Shown here: piece after piece, positions 1 to 7,787 of the stretch
Numbering within the stretch: the stretch's first letter is position 1
Layout of the letters: the number at the start of each line of letters is the position of its first letter
Source of the DNA: Cytophagaceae bacterium
GTDB taxonomy: Bacteria > Bacteroidota > Bacteroidia > Cytophagales > Spirosomataceae
Direction: 5' to 3'
DNA length: 64,000 nucleotides
NCBI GenBank assembly: GCA_027491195.1
Contig: JAIXWQ010000009.1
Span: 186,001-250,000, forward strand
Notes under the pieces: generated by a model
Told to the model about the DNA's origin: nothing
The model's input: only the letters and a program-made list of their open reading frames with translations
Databases searched by the model: none
Made by a program: the position numbers and the translations under genes

Positions 1-1010
1 CCCGGGCGGAACATCTTCGCTTTTTCAAATCCAGGGATTAACCGAATTGCCTCGAATTGGATGTCTTCCGGCAACGATGTCGAAAAGCCATTCACATAAA
101 TTTCCACCGTGCTCCATCCTTCCGGTTCTACGAAAATTTGGTGTGAATCTTTATCTGCAAAGCGGTTGATCTTATCTTCTACGGAGGGACAGTAACGTGG
201 GCCTAAACCTTTAATTCTTCCGGCAAACATAGGTGAACGATCGAAACCTTTTCTCAAGACTTCGTGCACCTTCGTGTTCGTGTGGGTGATCCAGCAAGAG
301 CGCTGTTCTGTTAACGGCGTTTCAGTTAAGTAAGAAAAAGAGCTCGGATTTTCATCTCCCTTTTGTTCTTCCATCGCGGCGAAGTCTAAGCTTCTTCCGT
401 CGACGCGCGGCGGAGTCCCTGTCTTCATTCTGCCCGACTCGAAACCTAGTTGAATTAGTTGTTCTGTTAAGCCGATGGCCATCGGTTCAGCCATACGACC
501 TCCCCCAAAATTCTTCTCCCCTATGTGGATCAATCCATTTAAGAAAGTACCATTTGTTAGCACCACAGCTCTCGCTGTAAAAGTCATACCCATTCTGGTG
601 ATAACCCCTTTTACTTCGCCTTTTTCAACGATTAATTGTTGAACAGAATCTTGCCAAAAATCTACATTCAAATTTCCTTCCAGCGCGTTTCTCCATTCTT
701 CCGCAAAACGCATACGATCTGATTGGCAACGAGGTGACCACATCGCCGGACCTTTTGAACGGTTCAACATTCGGAATTGAATCATGGTCTTATCCGAAAT
801 GATTCCAGACATTCCACCTAATGCGTCAATCTCTCGTACGATTTGACCTTTAGCCACGCCACCCATTGCTGGGTTGCAGGACATCTGGGCAATCGTCTGC
901 ATATTCATGGTTACCAACAAAACACGTGACCCCATTTGTGCTGCCGCATAAGCAGCTTCACATCCGGCGTGTCCCGCTCCCACCACAATTACATCGTATG
1001 AATTTAGCAT
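1..1010 (-). CDS. mnmG: tRNA uridine-5-carboxymethylaminomethyl modification enzyme MnmG, N-terminal part (cut by window edge)
   Basis: FAD-dependent subunit of the MnmEG complex that installs the (carboxymethyl)aminomethyl group on wobble U34 of certain tRNAs in the cytoplasm. Translating the minus strand from the ATG at 1010 gives MLNSYDVIVVGAGHAGCEAA, the Rossmann dinucleotide-binding motif of the GidA family. It is followed by the family signature CNPAMGGVAKGQIVREIDAL near residue 45, and by SKGPAMWSPRCQSDR further on. About 336 codons are present and remain open to base 1, so roughly the C-terminal half, which carries the MnmE- and tRNA-binding parts, lies outside the window. The start is chosen because the GAGHAG motif normally begins about 10 residues in. 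A perfect parS palindrome lies just upstream, fitting the common origin-proximal position of gidA/mnmG. Confidence 0.96.
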   Translation of the reverse strand, partial: MLNSYDVIVVGAGHAGCEAAYAAAQMGSRVLLVTMNMQTIAQMSCNPAMGGVAKGQIVREIDALGGMSGIISDKTMIQFRMLNRSKGPAMWSPRCQSDRMRFAEEWRNALEGNLNVDFWQDSVQQLIVEKGEVKGVITRMGMTFTARAVVLTNGTFLNGLIHIGEKNFGGGRMAEPMAIGLTEQLIQLGFESGRMKTGTPPRVDGRSLDFAAMEEQKGDENPSSFSYLTETPLTEQRSCWITHTNTKVHEVLRKGFDRSPMFAGRIKGLGPRYCPSVEDKINRFADKDSHQIFVEPEGWSTVEIYVNGFSTSLPEDIQFEAIRLIPGFEKAKMFRP

Positions 1011-1019
1011 ATCATTTCA

Positions 1020-1035
1020 TGTTTCACGTGAAACA
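1020..1035. promoter_or_regulatory. parS: parS centromere site (perfect 16-bp palindrome)
   Basis: The sequence TGTTTCACGTGAAACA is seen exactly and is a perfect palindrome. It matches the well-conserved chromosomal parS consensus bound by ParB (TGTTNCACGTGAAACA). It sits in the short gap between mnmG and ybeY. Two related sites follow within 1.65 kb. Confidence 0.9.
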
Positions 1036-1036
1036 T

Positions 1037-1447
1037 TTAGTACTGTTTAATGTAAAAATCTTCCTTCTCGGTCATCAACGCTTTGTCCTCTTTCTTCTTG
1101 TCTTTGTAACCGAGCAGGTGTAATAATCCGTGTACCATCACACGTTCTAATTCCGTTTCCGAGGTCCCTAATTTGTTCCCATTTTCTCGAACTCTTTCGA
1201 TGGAGATAAAGATGTCGCCTTCGATTTTTTTCGGATCTTCTGAATTGTCAAACGTAACAATATCAGTCAGCGTATCGTGATTCAAATACTCTTGATTAAT
1301 CTGTAATAAGTACTCGTCTGAACAAAAGACGTAAGTCAATTCAAGGATCTTTTTCCCTTCCTGTTTCGCCACCTCGTTTAACCAGGCTTTGTGTTTTAAC
1401 TTCTCTTTTAAGGAGAATGTTATGTCTTCTGTACAAAAATGAATCAT
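1037..1447 (-). CDS. ybeY: Endoribonuclease YbeY (rRNA maturation factor)
   Basis: Metal-dependent single-strand endoribonuclease involved in 16S rRNA 3'-end maturation and ribosome quality control. The 136-residue length is normal for the family. The metal site is the C-terminal HGLLHLLGYKDK stretch near residue 110, giving the first two histidines of the H-x3-H motif. The usual third histidine (as in GYDH) is replaced by KDK, a form I believe is common in Bacteroidota, so it is not read as a defect. The gene lies directly upstream of mnmG on the same strand, with only the parS site between them, and downstream of the YraN-type gene. The three are probably one transcript. Confidence 0.92.
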   Translation of the reverse strand: MIHFCTEDITFSLKEKLKHKAWLNEVAKQEGKKILELTYVFCSDEYLLQINQEYLNHDTLTDIVTFDNSEDPKKIEGDIFISIERVRENGNKLGTSETELERVMVHGLLHLLGYKDKKKEDKALMTEKEDFYIKQY

Positions 1448-1470
1448 GTGCGCGCTATTAAAGCGCGAAT

Positions 1471-1824
1471 TTACGAAAAAGCATCCTCGAAATGCTCTAT
1501 TTTGAAGGCTTGTGGATAAAAATTCACCGAAATGCTGTCAAAACGGATCTCTTGGCGCCATTTATGTTGGTATTGGTAGGCACAAGCAGCCCTACTTAAA
1601 AGCCGTATTTTATTTTTTGTGATTTTTTGTTCTGGATGTCCATGTGTATTTCTCCGAAGGGATTTTACTTCAATAAAGACGAGAAGATCCCCTTTCTTTG
1701 CAACGATGTCTACTTCTGCCCTTTTGTAGCGGTAGTTTCTCGCCTCGATGGTGTAGGCGTTTTTTAGCAAATAGTCTACACTTAATTGCTCACCTAGTTT
1801 TCCTTGTGTCATATGTTTTGCCAT
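1471..1824 (-). CDS. YraN/UPF0102 family restriction-endonuclease-like protein
   Basis: A 117-residue member of the UPF0102 (YraN) family with a PD-(D/E)xK nuclease-like fold and uncertain biological role. The diagnostic core is AEVDIVAKKGDLLVFIEVKS, with the acidic D, the E and the E-V-K triad around residues 37-55. The N-terminal GKLGEQLSVDYLL matches the family's G-x-x-GE-x-x-A-x-x-YL start. On the minus strand 23 bp upstream of ybeY, divergent from lipB. A TACCTTTA -7-like box in the 70-bp divergent gap, about 35 bp upstream, may drive it. Confidence 0.88.
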   Translation of the reverse strand: MAKHMTQGKLGEQLSVDYLLKNAYTIEARNYRYKRAEVDIVAKKGDLLVFIEVKSLRRNTHGHPEQKITKNKIRLLSRAACAYQYQHKWRQEIRFDSISVNFYPQAFKIEHFEDAFS

Positions 1825-1894
1825 TCTTGTATCTTTGTTTTTTACTAAAGGTAGCGGCGTGTTTCTGCGGATGCTATCAGGTAATTGATAAAGA

Positions 1895-2629
1895 ATGAAT
1901 CAGAATAAAGAAGTCCAATTTGTTGATTTAAATCTGGTAGAATACAAGCAAGCTTGGGATCTACAGGAGACTTTATTAAATCGCATAGCGACAGTTAAAT
2001 TAGCGAATCGCGGGCTTTCTGACGACAGCAAAGAGGCCACAGATAACTTCCTTTTATTCTGCCAGCACCCACATGTGTATACCTTAGGTAAGAGTGGCGA
2101 CGAGTCTCATTTGTTGTTACAAGAGTCGTTTTTGTCTACCATAGGTGCGACCTATTTTAAGACAAATCGCGGCGGAGACATTACCTACCATGGGCCTGGG
2201 CAATTAGTGGGCTACCCTATTTTGGACCTAGAGAATTTCTATACCGATATTCACTTGTATTTACGGATGCTGGAGGAAGCGATTATTAAGACCTGCGAGG
2301 GCTACGGTTTAGTCGCTGGACGCATTGAAGGTTTGACCGGCGTGTGGATTAATCCAACACAAGAGGATGCGCGCAAGATTTGCGCAATGGGTGTAAAGGC
2401 GTCACGCTGGATTAGCATGCACGGGTTTGCGTTGAACGTAAATACCGACCTAAGTTATTTCTCGCACATTGTGCCTTGCGGAATTGCGACACGAGGTGTA
2501 ACGTCATTACAGCAGGAATTAGGCCAGGAAATGGATTTTCAATCGGTTTCAGACGTGGTTAAAGGCCACTTAGTTGACTTATTTAAAATGGAATTAGTAA
2601 ATGTTTCACGTGAAACATTAAATGCATAA
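1895..2629 (+). CDS. lipB: Octanoyltransferase LipB
   Basis: Transfers octanoyl from acyl carrier protein to the lipoyl domains of 2-oxoacid dehydrogenases and the glycine cleavage H protein, the first step of endogenous lipoate synthesis. The 244-residue protein has the family motifs in order: PHVYTLGKSGDESHLL, then GGDITYHGPGQLVGYPILDL, then the MGVKASRW segment with the acyl-binding lysine and VPCGI with the catalytic cysteine. It is intact and of normal length. The last codons encode NVSRETLNA and embed a perfect parS palindrome, so the end of the coding sequence doubles as a ParB site. Confidence 0.96.
   Translation: MNQNKEVQFVDLNLVEYKQAWDLQETLLNRIATVKLANRGLSDDSKEATDNFLLFCQHPHVYTLGKSGDESHLLLQESFLSTIGATYFKTNRGGDITYHGPGQLVGYPILDLENFYTDIHLYLRMLEEAIIKTCEGYGLVAGRIEGLTGVWINPTQEDARKICAMGVKASRWISMHGFALNVNTDLSYFSHIVPCGIATRGVTSLQQELGQEMDFQSVSDVVKGHLVDLFKMELVNVSRETLNA
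2602..2617. promoter_or_regulatory. parS: parS centromere site inside the lipB 3' end
   Basis: A second exact copy of TGTTTCACGTGAAACA. It lies inside the lipB reading frame, where it encodes the residues V-S-R-E-T before the stop. An identical 16-mer occurs at 1020. Confidence 0.88.
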
Positions 2630-2637
2630 TAATTTGA

Positions 2638-2651
2638 GTTCCACGTGGAAC
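2638..2651. promoter_or_regulatory. parS-like palindrome, variant core
   Basis: GTTCCACGTGGAAC is a perfect 14-bp palindrome and matches the core of the parS variant known from Pseudomonas (TGTTCCACGTGGAAC). The outermost bases (A and G) depart from consensus. It is 20 bp after the second perfect parS and just upstream of the exonuclease gene at 2660. ParB binding is plausible but less certain than for the two perfect sites. Confidence 0.6.
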
Positions 2652-2659
2652 GCATATAG

Positions 2660-3385
2660 ATGGATACATTAAAGAACTTCAAGAACACCCTCTTCATAGA
2701 CATCGAAACTTCGTCTGAAGTATCCGATTTTTCCCTTCTTTCGGATAAGATGAAAGAATTTTGGCTAAAAAAGGCGAAGAATTTGGTAAATCCAGCTAAT
2801 ATCAGCCTAGAAGAGATGTATTTTGAAAAGGCTCCTTTGTTTGCGGAATTTGGGAAGATTATTGTGGTGGGAATGGGCTTTTTGTTCGTGAATAAGCAGG
2901 GTGAGATGGCTTTAAAAGTGAAGACCATTGCGCATGCAGACGAAAAAACGCTTCTCACGGAGTTCATCTCCTTTGTAAATAAGACGTATAAGTCAAGGGA
3001 ATTAACGTTAGTCGCGCATAATGGGAAGGAATTTGACTTCCCTTATTTGTGCAGACGCATGTTAATTAATGGGCTAGAGATTCCGAAATCCTTGCAATTG
3101 CAGGGGAAGAAACCATGGGAAATTATCCACCAGGATACGATGGAGATGTGGAAGTTTGGGGATAGAAGATCCTATACTTCGCTGGAATTGTTAGCGGAAT
3201 TGATGGGTATTTCAGGGGCCAAAGCCGACCTTTCTGGCGACCAGGTGAACCGCGTATTTTATAAGGAAAATGGATTAGCTAGGATTAATGAGTATTGCCT
3301 AGAAGATGTGATTGTAGTGGCGCAACTCTACCTACGTTTCCACTTTTTAGATTTAGTTGCGCCAGAAAATATTGTCAAATTATAG
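2660..3385 (+). CDS. DEDDy-type 3'-5' exonuclease (PolB-related ribonuclease H fold)
   Basis: Predicted 3'-5' exonuclease of the type annotated as related to the proofreading domain of B-family DNA polymerases. The 241-residue protein shows the DEDDy residues: FIDIETSS near residue 13 (D-x-E), AHNGKEFDFPYL near residue 120 (third acidic residue) and INEYCLED near residue 217, where tyrosine and aspartate fit Y-x3-D. No polymerase domain is attached. The substrate is unknown, with DNA repair or RNA trimming both possible. The gene is convergent with, and overlaps by 6 bp, the acyltransferase gene on the other strand. The near-parS palindrome lies just in front of it. Confidence 0.85.
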   Translation: MDTLKNFKNTLFIDIETSSEVSDFSLLSDKMKEFWLKKAKNLVNPANISLEEMYFEKAPLFAEFGKIIVVGMGFLFVNKQGEMALKVKTIAHADEKTLLTEFISFVNKTYKSRELTLVAHNGKEFDFPYLCRRMLINGLEIPKSLQLQGKKPWEIIHQDTMEMWKFGDRRSYTSLELLAELMGISGAKADLSGDQVNRVFYKENGLARINEYCLEDVIVVAQLYLRFHFLDLVAPENIVKL

Positions 3386-4015
3386 TGGCTTTGCCGGGTT
3401 TCCGAATACGCGTTTACTCGCCGCGACATTCTCAATTACTACACTGCCCGCTCCTACCGTTGCGCTCTTTCCTACCTTTACGCTTCCTACGATTGTCGAA
3501 TGAATTCCTACGTAGGCATTGTTCTCAATAATCGCTTCTTTACCTACTACTGAACCTGCGCCGATAGACGCGAAATCATTGATTTGTGCACCTGTTTCAA
3601 TGATCGTTCCAGAGCCAATAATCACGTGATCCCCTAGTTTCGTTTCAGGTAAAATTTGTGCGCCGCTACCGATGAATACACCGTAAGAAAGGCTCTTAAC
3701 ATCGGCGATATTAGCGGATGGATGGATTGCATTTACGGGTTTCACTTCGCGTTCTTCTAAGATCAATTCGATCATTTTCTTCCGCTCAATTGGGTTTTCT
3801 AGGGCTACAAAAACGCCGCAGTTTTTTCCAATTAATTTGAAATAGGACTCATCGTCCGCTGCTCCTAAGACGGGAATTTCACCGATGCTGGTGTCCTTTT
3901 TCTTTGGATCATCATCTAAGAACCCGTAGACCACGACGTCATTTTTCTCAAAGATGTGGGCTACTTCTAAGCCAAAAGGATTAACTCCAATAATAATTAC
4001 AGGTAGAGATGTCAT
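3380..4015 (-). CDS. NeuD/PglD-type sugar O-acyltransferase (left-handed beta helix)
   Basis: Predicted acetyltransferase of the NeuD/PglD family, which acetylates amino or hydroxy groups of nucleotide sugars for surface glycans. Residues 1-95 form a Rossmann-like domain beginning VIIIGVNPFGLEVAHIF. Residues 98-200 are hexapeptide repeats of the type (I/V)GSGAQI, IGSGTII, IGAGSVV and VGAGSVV, typical of trimeric left-handed beta helices. The C-terminal GNPAKPL is the usual ending. The 211-residue length is normal. It starts directly after the stop codon of the M14 peptidase gene, so the two are probably co-transcribed. The acceptor sugar cannot be read from sequence. Confidence 0.86.
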   Translation of the reverse strand: MTSLPVIIIGVNPFGLEVAHIFEKNDVVVYGFLDDDPKKKDTSIGEIPVLGAADDESYFKLIGKNCGVFVALENPIERKKMIELILEEREVKPVNAIHPSANIADVKSLSYGVFIGSGAQILPETKLGDHVIIGSGTIIETGAQINDFASIGAGSVVGKEAIIENNAYVGIHSTIVGSVKVGKSATVGAGSVVIENVAASKRVFGNPAKPL

Positions 4016-5197
4016 TTAGGATTGTATTTTATGCGTGTAATCGGATAATTTGAAACTTGGTTTTCCGTCTTTTAACAGGACTAATTCGGTGTAATTCTCG
4101 CCTAAGGCAATGCTCGAATCAGGGGACAAATGTAAGTCTTTCCCGTCGATTTCTGTTAATCCATAGAAAGGAGACATGTCGCCGATGTTTTCTACCACCC
4201 AGGAGTAGTGGATATTTCCGTCGGTCATCGGCGTTTCCACTAGGTTGAATAAGACGTCCGCGCGGACATTTGAGCTCAATGGTGCGTCGGTTATTTTGAT
4301 ATCAACGATGGATCTTTCATTCGTAGGAAGCGCTTCGTAGTTTGCAATGGATTCAGATGCATAGCTTTCGTCTGCGATGGCGCAAAAGGCATCGATTAAA
4401 AGACAGGCATTTAATTTACGCAAGGAATGCTTTTCAAGATCCCAACCTGCTCCACCAGACTCTAGTAAAACAAGCCCATATCCGCGAGATGAGAACGTAT
4501 CGCCAAAAGCGCGGGACTCATATTCGTCCGTCCATTTCGCTATTTTTCCGGGGATAATAGGCTGGATTTGTGAAAGCATGCGGTTGCATATTTGGCCGGC
4601 ACGCAGACGTGAGGGCGTCCAGGTTCCCTCATCATCCCCTGTGGTTGCTAGGAAGGCGATGTGGGTTTGCTCTGGGCTATTTCCTACGGAATATAAACGG
4701 TTTTGGTCGTGTAGATTAAAGGCAAATGAAGGTTTGATTTCGTCTGCCCAGGCGGATAATATTTGTGCCTCGACCGAGTTTTGTTTCGTTGCGTCGCGGT
4801 TCATATCGATGCCTAGAGCCGTTTCGCGTTGCCATCTTTCTGCACCATCAGCATTTAAACGAGGAATGATGCGCAAAGTGATTTTCTGATGCAATTTTTG
4901 CTTCAATTCACTAGCCAAACCCTCAGATAAAGATAATAAACGAAAAATATCGGCTAAAGCCATGGTAGCTGTGGCCTCGTCGCCGTGCATTTGGGACCAA
5001 GCGATGACTTGTATAGGACCTTCTCCCCATTTTACCTCGTGGATGGGTCTACCCTCTTCTGTCTTTCCGAGTTCACGAATGGCGAAATGGGAAGACCATT
5101 CAGCGATTAATTCCTGCCATAATTCAGCAGAGAAACGGCGCTTGTTTAGGCGATTTTCTCGGAAGGATTCGTAGTGTTTGAATGCTTTTGTAAACAT
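4016..5197 (-). CDS. M14-family zinc carboxypeptidase-like protein
   Basis: Predicted metallocarboxypeptidase. Zinc and substrate residues of the M14 fold are visible: MHGDEATATMAL (H-x2-E ligands), IPRLNADG followed by GIDMNRD (Asn-Arg substrate pair), FNLHDQNR (third zinc ligand) and LLESGG (catalytic glutamate region). A beta-rich C-terminal part follows. An upstream in-frame start would overlap the antiporter gene by 103 bp. I choose the ATG at 5197, which overlaps the previous stop codon in the arrangement TAATG and gives 393 residues. No signal peptide is visible from this start, so it is probably cytoplasmic. It may act on peptidoglycan or peptide fragments, but nothing in the sequence fixes the substrate. 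Confidence 0.85.
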   Translation of the reverse strand: MFTKAFKHYESFRENRLNKRRFSAELWQELIAEWSSHFAIRELGKTEEGRPIHEVKWGEGPIQVIAWSQMHGDEATATMALADIFRLLSLSEGLASELKQKLHQKITLRIIPRLNADGAERWQRETALGIDMNRDATKQNSVEAQILSAWADEIKPSFAFNLHDQNRLYSVGNSPEQTHIAFLATTGDDEGTWTPSRLRAGQICNRMLSQIQPIIPGKIAKWTDEYESRAFGDTFSSRGYGLVLLESGGAGWDLEKHSLRKLNACLLIDAFCAIADESYASESIANYEALPTNERSIVDIKITDAPLSSNVRADVLFNLVETPMTDGNIHYSWVVENIGDMSPFYGLTEIDGKDLHLSPDSSIALGENYTELVLLKDGKPSFKLSDYTHKIQS

Positions 5198-6288
5198 TAG
5201 TAGAGTGGTTTTGGCAGGTAATCTGCCCAGGTTTGATTCGAGAATATTCCTTTTTTCCCTGAGCCGAATAAGACGATCAGGGTGATAATTAAATAGCAAA
5301 ACCAGGCTGAAGGACCGAAAAGTTCCATGCCTAGGAAGGTGGCGGCTAATGGAGTTTTGGCAAGACCTCCATACAAACTCACGAATCCAATGGCTGCCGC
5401 AAGTCCGATAGGTAAGCCGAACCAGGAGGCAAATCCGGATGCTGCATGGGAGCCGATTAAAAATAGAGGTGTTGCTTCTCCCCCTTTAAATCCTAAACCT
5501 AAACTTAGGTTCGTGGCGAGTAATTTCCATAGGGCGAAGTCGGGAGCGACCCCCTCGAACGGTCGTAATAAAAATTTGGAGCCAAGGCCGGATGTTTCAT
5601 GAAACACTGGGATGCTTAGGACTCCTAACAAAATCAAGCCCGCGAGAATCCCTTTTAGCGGACCTTGTACGGGTAATTTGTCGAACGAAGAAATTATAAT
5701 CGATTCTGAGCGCTTATAAAGGAAGGCAATTAAGGCTAAAAATAGGCCCATAAGCGCTAATTTCGCATAAAATTCGCCTGAAAATGAAGGCAAAAAAAGG
5801 ACAGGGTAAGAAAGATGTTTTGTGCCGTACACGTGGAGACTGACAAAATTGGCTGAAAACGCTGCAAAAAGACAGGCCGGAAGGTGACGAAAATTTATTT
5901 TGCCGACCTCTCCTACTTCGAGTGCAAAAAAGGCGCCGGCTAGTGGTGTCCCAAAAACCGAGGCGAAGCCAGCGGCCATGCCGGCTTTTGGAAAAACGGA
6001 AGAGCTCGATATTTTCTCACCTAGCACTCGACCCATAGTAACGGCTGTTCCTTCGCGACCGACTGATGCTCCGGCTAAATGACTGAGCCAGGTAGCGGGG
6101 ATGATGAGGTAGGCGGGCAAGGGGAAGCTTTGGAAGACTAAACCTACAATAGGTAAGGCGTATAAATAGGATCCATGGTGTTGAATCCAGTCGAGGCCGG
6201 CTAAAAATAGCGAAGACAGGCTCCCTGTGGCAAAGGAGAGGGCGACCAATAGGCCTAGATTCAATAGAAATGCCTTAATTCGAGCCAA
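5197..6288 (-). CDS. CLC-F-type fluoride/proton antiporter (CLC family)
   Basis: Inner-membrane CLC-family transporter of 363 residues with about ten hydrophobic segments. The selectivity-region motif is GREGT (residues 77-81) rather than the GREGP of chloride-type CLCs, and a later segment reads GFKGGEATPLFLIG. Both are marks of the CLC-F branch, which exports fluoride in exchange for protons. The external gating glutamate falls in FALEVGEVG at residue 124. This is an assignment by motif memory; a generic chloride channel is the fallback. No fluoride riboswitch could be recognised upstream. A TACCTTTG -7 box lies 20 bp before the start. The gene is translationally coupled (TAATG) to the M14 peptidase gene. 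Confidence 0.82.
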   Translation of the reverse strand: MARIKAFLLNLGLLVALSFATGSLSSLFLAGLDWIQHHGSYLYALPIVGLVFQSFPLPAYLIIPATWLSHLAGASVGREGTAVTMGRVLGEKISSSSVFPKAGMAAGFASVFGTPLAGAFFALEVGEVGKINFRHLPACLFAAFSANFVSLHVYGTKHLSYPVLFLPSFSGEFYAKLALMGLFLALIAFLYKRSESIIISSFDKLPVQGPLKGILAGLILLGVLSIPVFHETSGLGSKFLLRPFEGVAPDFALWKLLATNLSLGLGFKGGEATPLFLIGSHAASGFASWFGLPIGLAAAIGFVSLYGGLAKTPLAATFLGMELFGPSAWFCYLIITLIVLFGSGKKGIFSNQTWADYLPKPLY

Positions 6289-6307
6289 AACAACAATAAT
6301 TTTGTTT

Positions 6308-6339
6308 CAAAGGTAAGAATTATATTTTCCCTACCTTTG
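6308..6339. promoter_or_regulatory. Divergent pair of TAnnTTTG -7 promoter boxes
   Basis: In the 64-bp gap between the antiporter gene (minus) and the helicase gene (plus) two copies of TACCTTTG face away from each other, at 6308-6315 on the minus strand and 6332-6339 on the plus strand. Both match the Bacteroidota -7 consensus TAnnTTTG and lie 14-20 bp from the start codons, implying very short leaders. No clear -33 TTG box at standard spacing was found for either. Confidence 0.55.
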
Positions 6340-6352
6340 TAAATCATTAACA

Positions 6353-7777
6353 ATGCCGAATCCAATGGATGAATTTTTAAGTTTGGGATTAAATCCACAG
6401 CTTCAACGCGCTTGCACAGCGGTGGGTTACACGAAACCGACGCCCATTCAGGAGAAGGCGATTCCCTTATTATTGCAGGGCCACGATTTATTAGGCATCG
6501 CGCAGACGGGTACGGGTAAAACCGCGGCCTATGCGCTTCCTATTTTGATGCGTTGCAAGTATGCCCAGGGGAAGAATCCGCGGGCCTTGATTTTAGCGCC
6601 TACGCGTGAGTTAGTCATGCAGATTCACACCGTGATGATCGGTTTAGCGCAGTTTACGGACTTGCGAATTCTCGCTTTATACGGCGGATTAGGGCCAAAG
6701 CCGCAGATTCAAGCCCTCGAGGAAGGCGTCGACATCCTCGTCTCTACGCCGGGTCGGTTCCTCGAATTATACCGCAAGGACGTGATCGTGGTGAAGGAAT
6801 TAAAATTCTTGATTCTAGACGAAGCAGATAAGATGATGGATATGGGCTTTATGCCGCAGATTCGTCAGATTTTGGAGAAGATTCCTTATAAAAAGCGAAT
6901 GAATGGCTTGTTTTCCGCGACTTTCCCAGAGAAGGTAGAGAACCTGTCTCACGAGTTTTTGGAGTTTCCGATGAAGATTGAAATCACCCCGCAGGCTACG
7001 CCGGCGAGTCAAGTGACGCAATCAGTATACGAGGCGCCTAACTTATTAACGAAATTACATGCCCTTGCCTATTTTATGCAAAACCCTGATTTTCATAGGG
7101 TTATGGTATTTTGTCGTTCAAAAGATGCGGCAAATGACGTAGAGAAGTGGCTGTTGAAATCATTACCTAAAGACCAGGTTCGGGTGATTCACTCGAACAA
7201 GGGCCAAAACACCCGTATCAACGCGATGGCGCAATTCCGCGAAGGAAATGTGCGCGTTTTGGTGACGACAGATGTAGCGGCTCGCGGCATCGATATCCCC
7301 AAAGTTTCCCACGTGGTTAACTTTGATGTGCCTTTAATTTATGAAGATTACGTCCATCGAATCGGCCGTACGGGTCGTGCAGAGGAGATAGGGGAGTCGA
7401 TTACCTTTATCACCTTAGCGGAGAGTTATCACTGGGCGAAGATCGAGGATATTATTCAGCAGAAGATTGAAATCGAACAATTGCCAGAAGGAATCAAGAT
7501 CGAAGAAACGCCGTTTTTAGAGCAACAAGATATGTTACGCGCGGTCGATGATCAGCGTAAACGCGAGGATCCTGACTTTAAGGGTGCGTTCCACGATAAA
7601 AAATGGGTCATTAAGGCCAAGGCCTCGGGCAAGAAAGTGCCTCAGAAAAAGGCCGTGACAAAGGCTGGTCCAAAAGGCGGAGCCGTTCAGGGTCCTAAGC
7701 CGATTGTCCGCAATAACCGCCCAGGTAAGAATGCAAAATTCCGTCCGGGTGCCGCATCCAATAAAAAGAAACGTTAG
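6353..7777 (+). CDS. DEAD-box ATP-dependent RNA helicase (RhlE-like)
   Basis: ATP-dependent RNA helicase of the DEAD-box family, cytoplasmic, likely acting on ribosome assembly or RNA remodelling. All core motifs are present: the Q motif GYTKPTPIQEKA, Walker A AQTGTGKT, PTRELV, GGLGPK, TPGR, DEADKMMDMGF, SAT, the C-terminal RecA motifs FCRSK and TTDVAARGIDIP, and HRIGRTGRA. The core ends near residue 370. The last 100 residues are lysine/arginine-rich and low-complexity, as is usual for the RhlE group and good for RNA binding. Length is 474 residues. Confidence 0.94.
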   Translation: MPNPMDEFLSLGLNPQLQRACTAVGYTKPTPIQEKAIPLLLQGHDLLGIAQTGTGKTAAYALPILMRCKYAQGKNPRALILAPTRELVMQIHTVMIGLAQFTDLRILALYGGLGPKPQIQALEEGVDILVSTPGRFLELYRKDVIVVKELKFLILDEADKMMDMGFMPQIRQILEKIPYKKRMNGLFSATFPEKVENLSHEFLEFPMKIEITPQATPASQVTQSVYEAPNLLTKLHALAYFMQNPDFHRVMVFCRSKDAANDVEKWLLKSLPKDQVRVIHSNKGQNTRINAMAQFREGNVRVLVTTDVAARGIDIPKVSHVVNFDVPLIYEDYVHRIGRTGRAEEIGESITFITLAESYHWAKIEDIIQQKIEIEQLPEGIKIEETPFLEQQDMLRAVDDQRKREDPDFKGAFHDKKWVIKAKASGKKVPQKKAVTKAGPKGGAVQGPKPIVRNNRPGKNAKFRPGAASNKKKR

Positions 7778-7787
7778 TTTTGTGAAT

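Noticed and set aside
2539-2967. A 142-codon minus-strand ORF
   Set aside because: It is antisense to lipB and the exonuclease gene. Both of those have clear family motifs.
4377-4889. A 170-codon plus-strand ORF
   Set aside because: It is antisense to the M14 peptidase gene, which has clear catalytic motifs. The product has no recognisable features.
5593-5606. Palindrome TGTTTCATGAAACA as a further parS site
   Set aside because: It lacks the central CG of the 16-bp parS core, lies inside the antiporter gene, and is probably coincidental.
6289-6352. Fluoride riboswitch in front of the CLC-F-type gene
   Set aside because: The upstream gap is only 64 bp and I could not find the conserved elements of the crcB motif.
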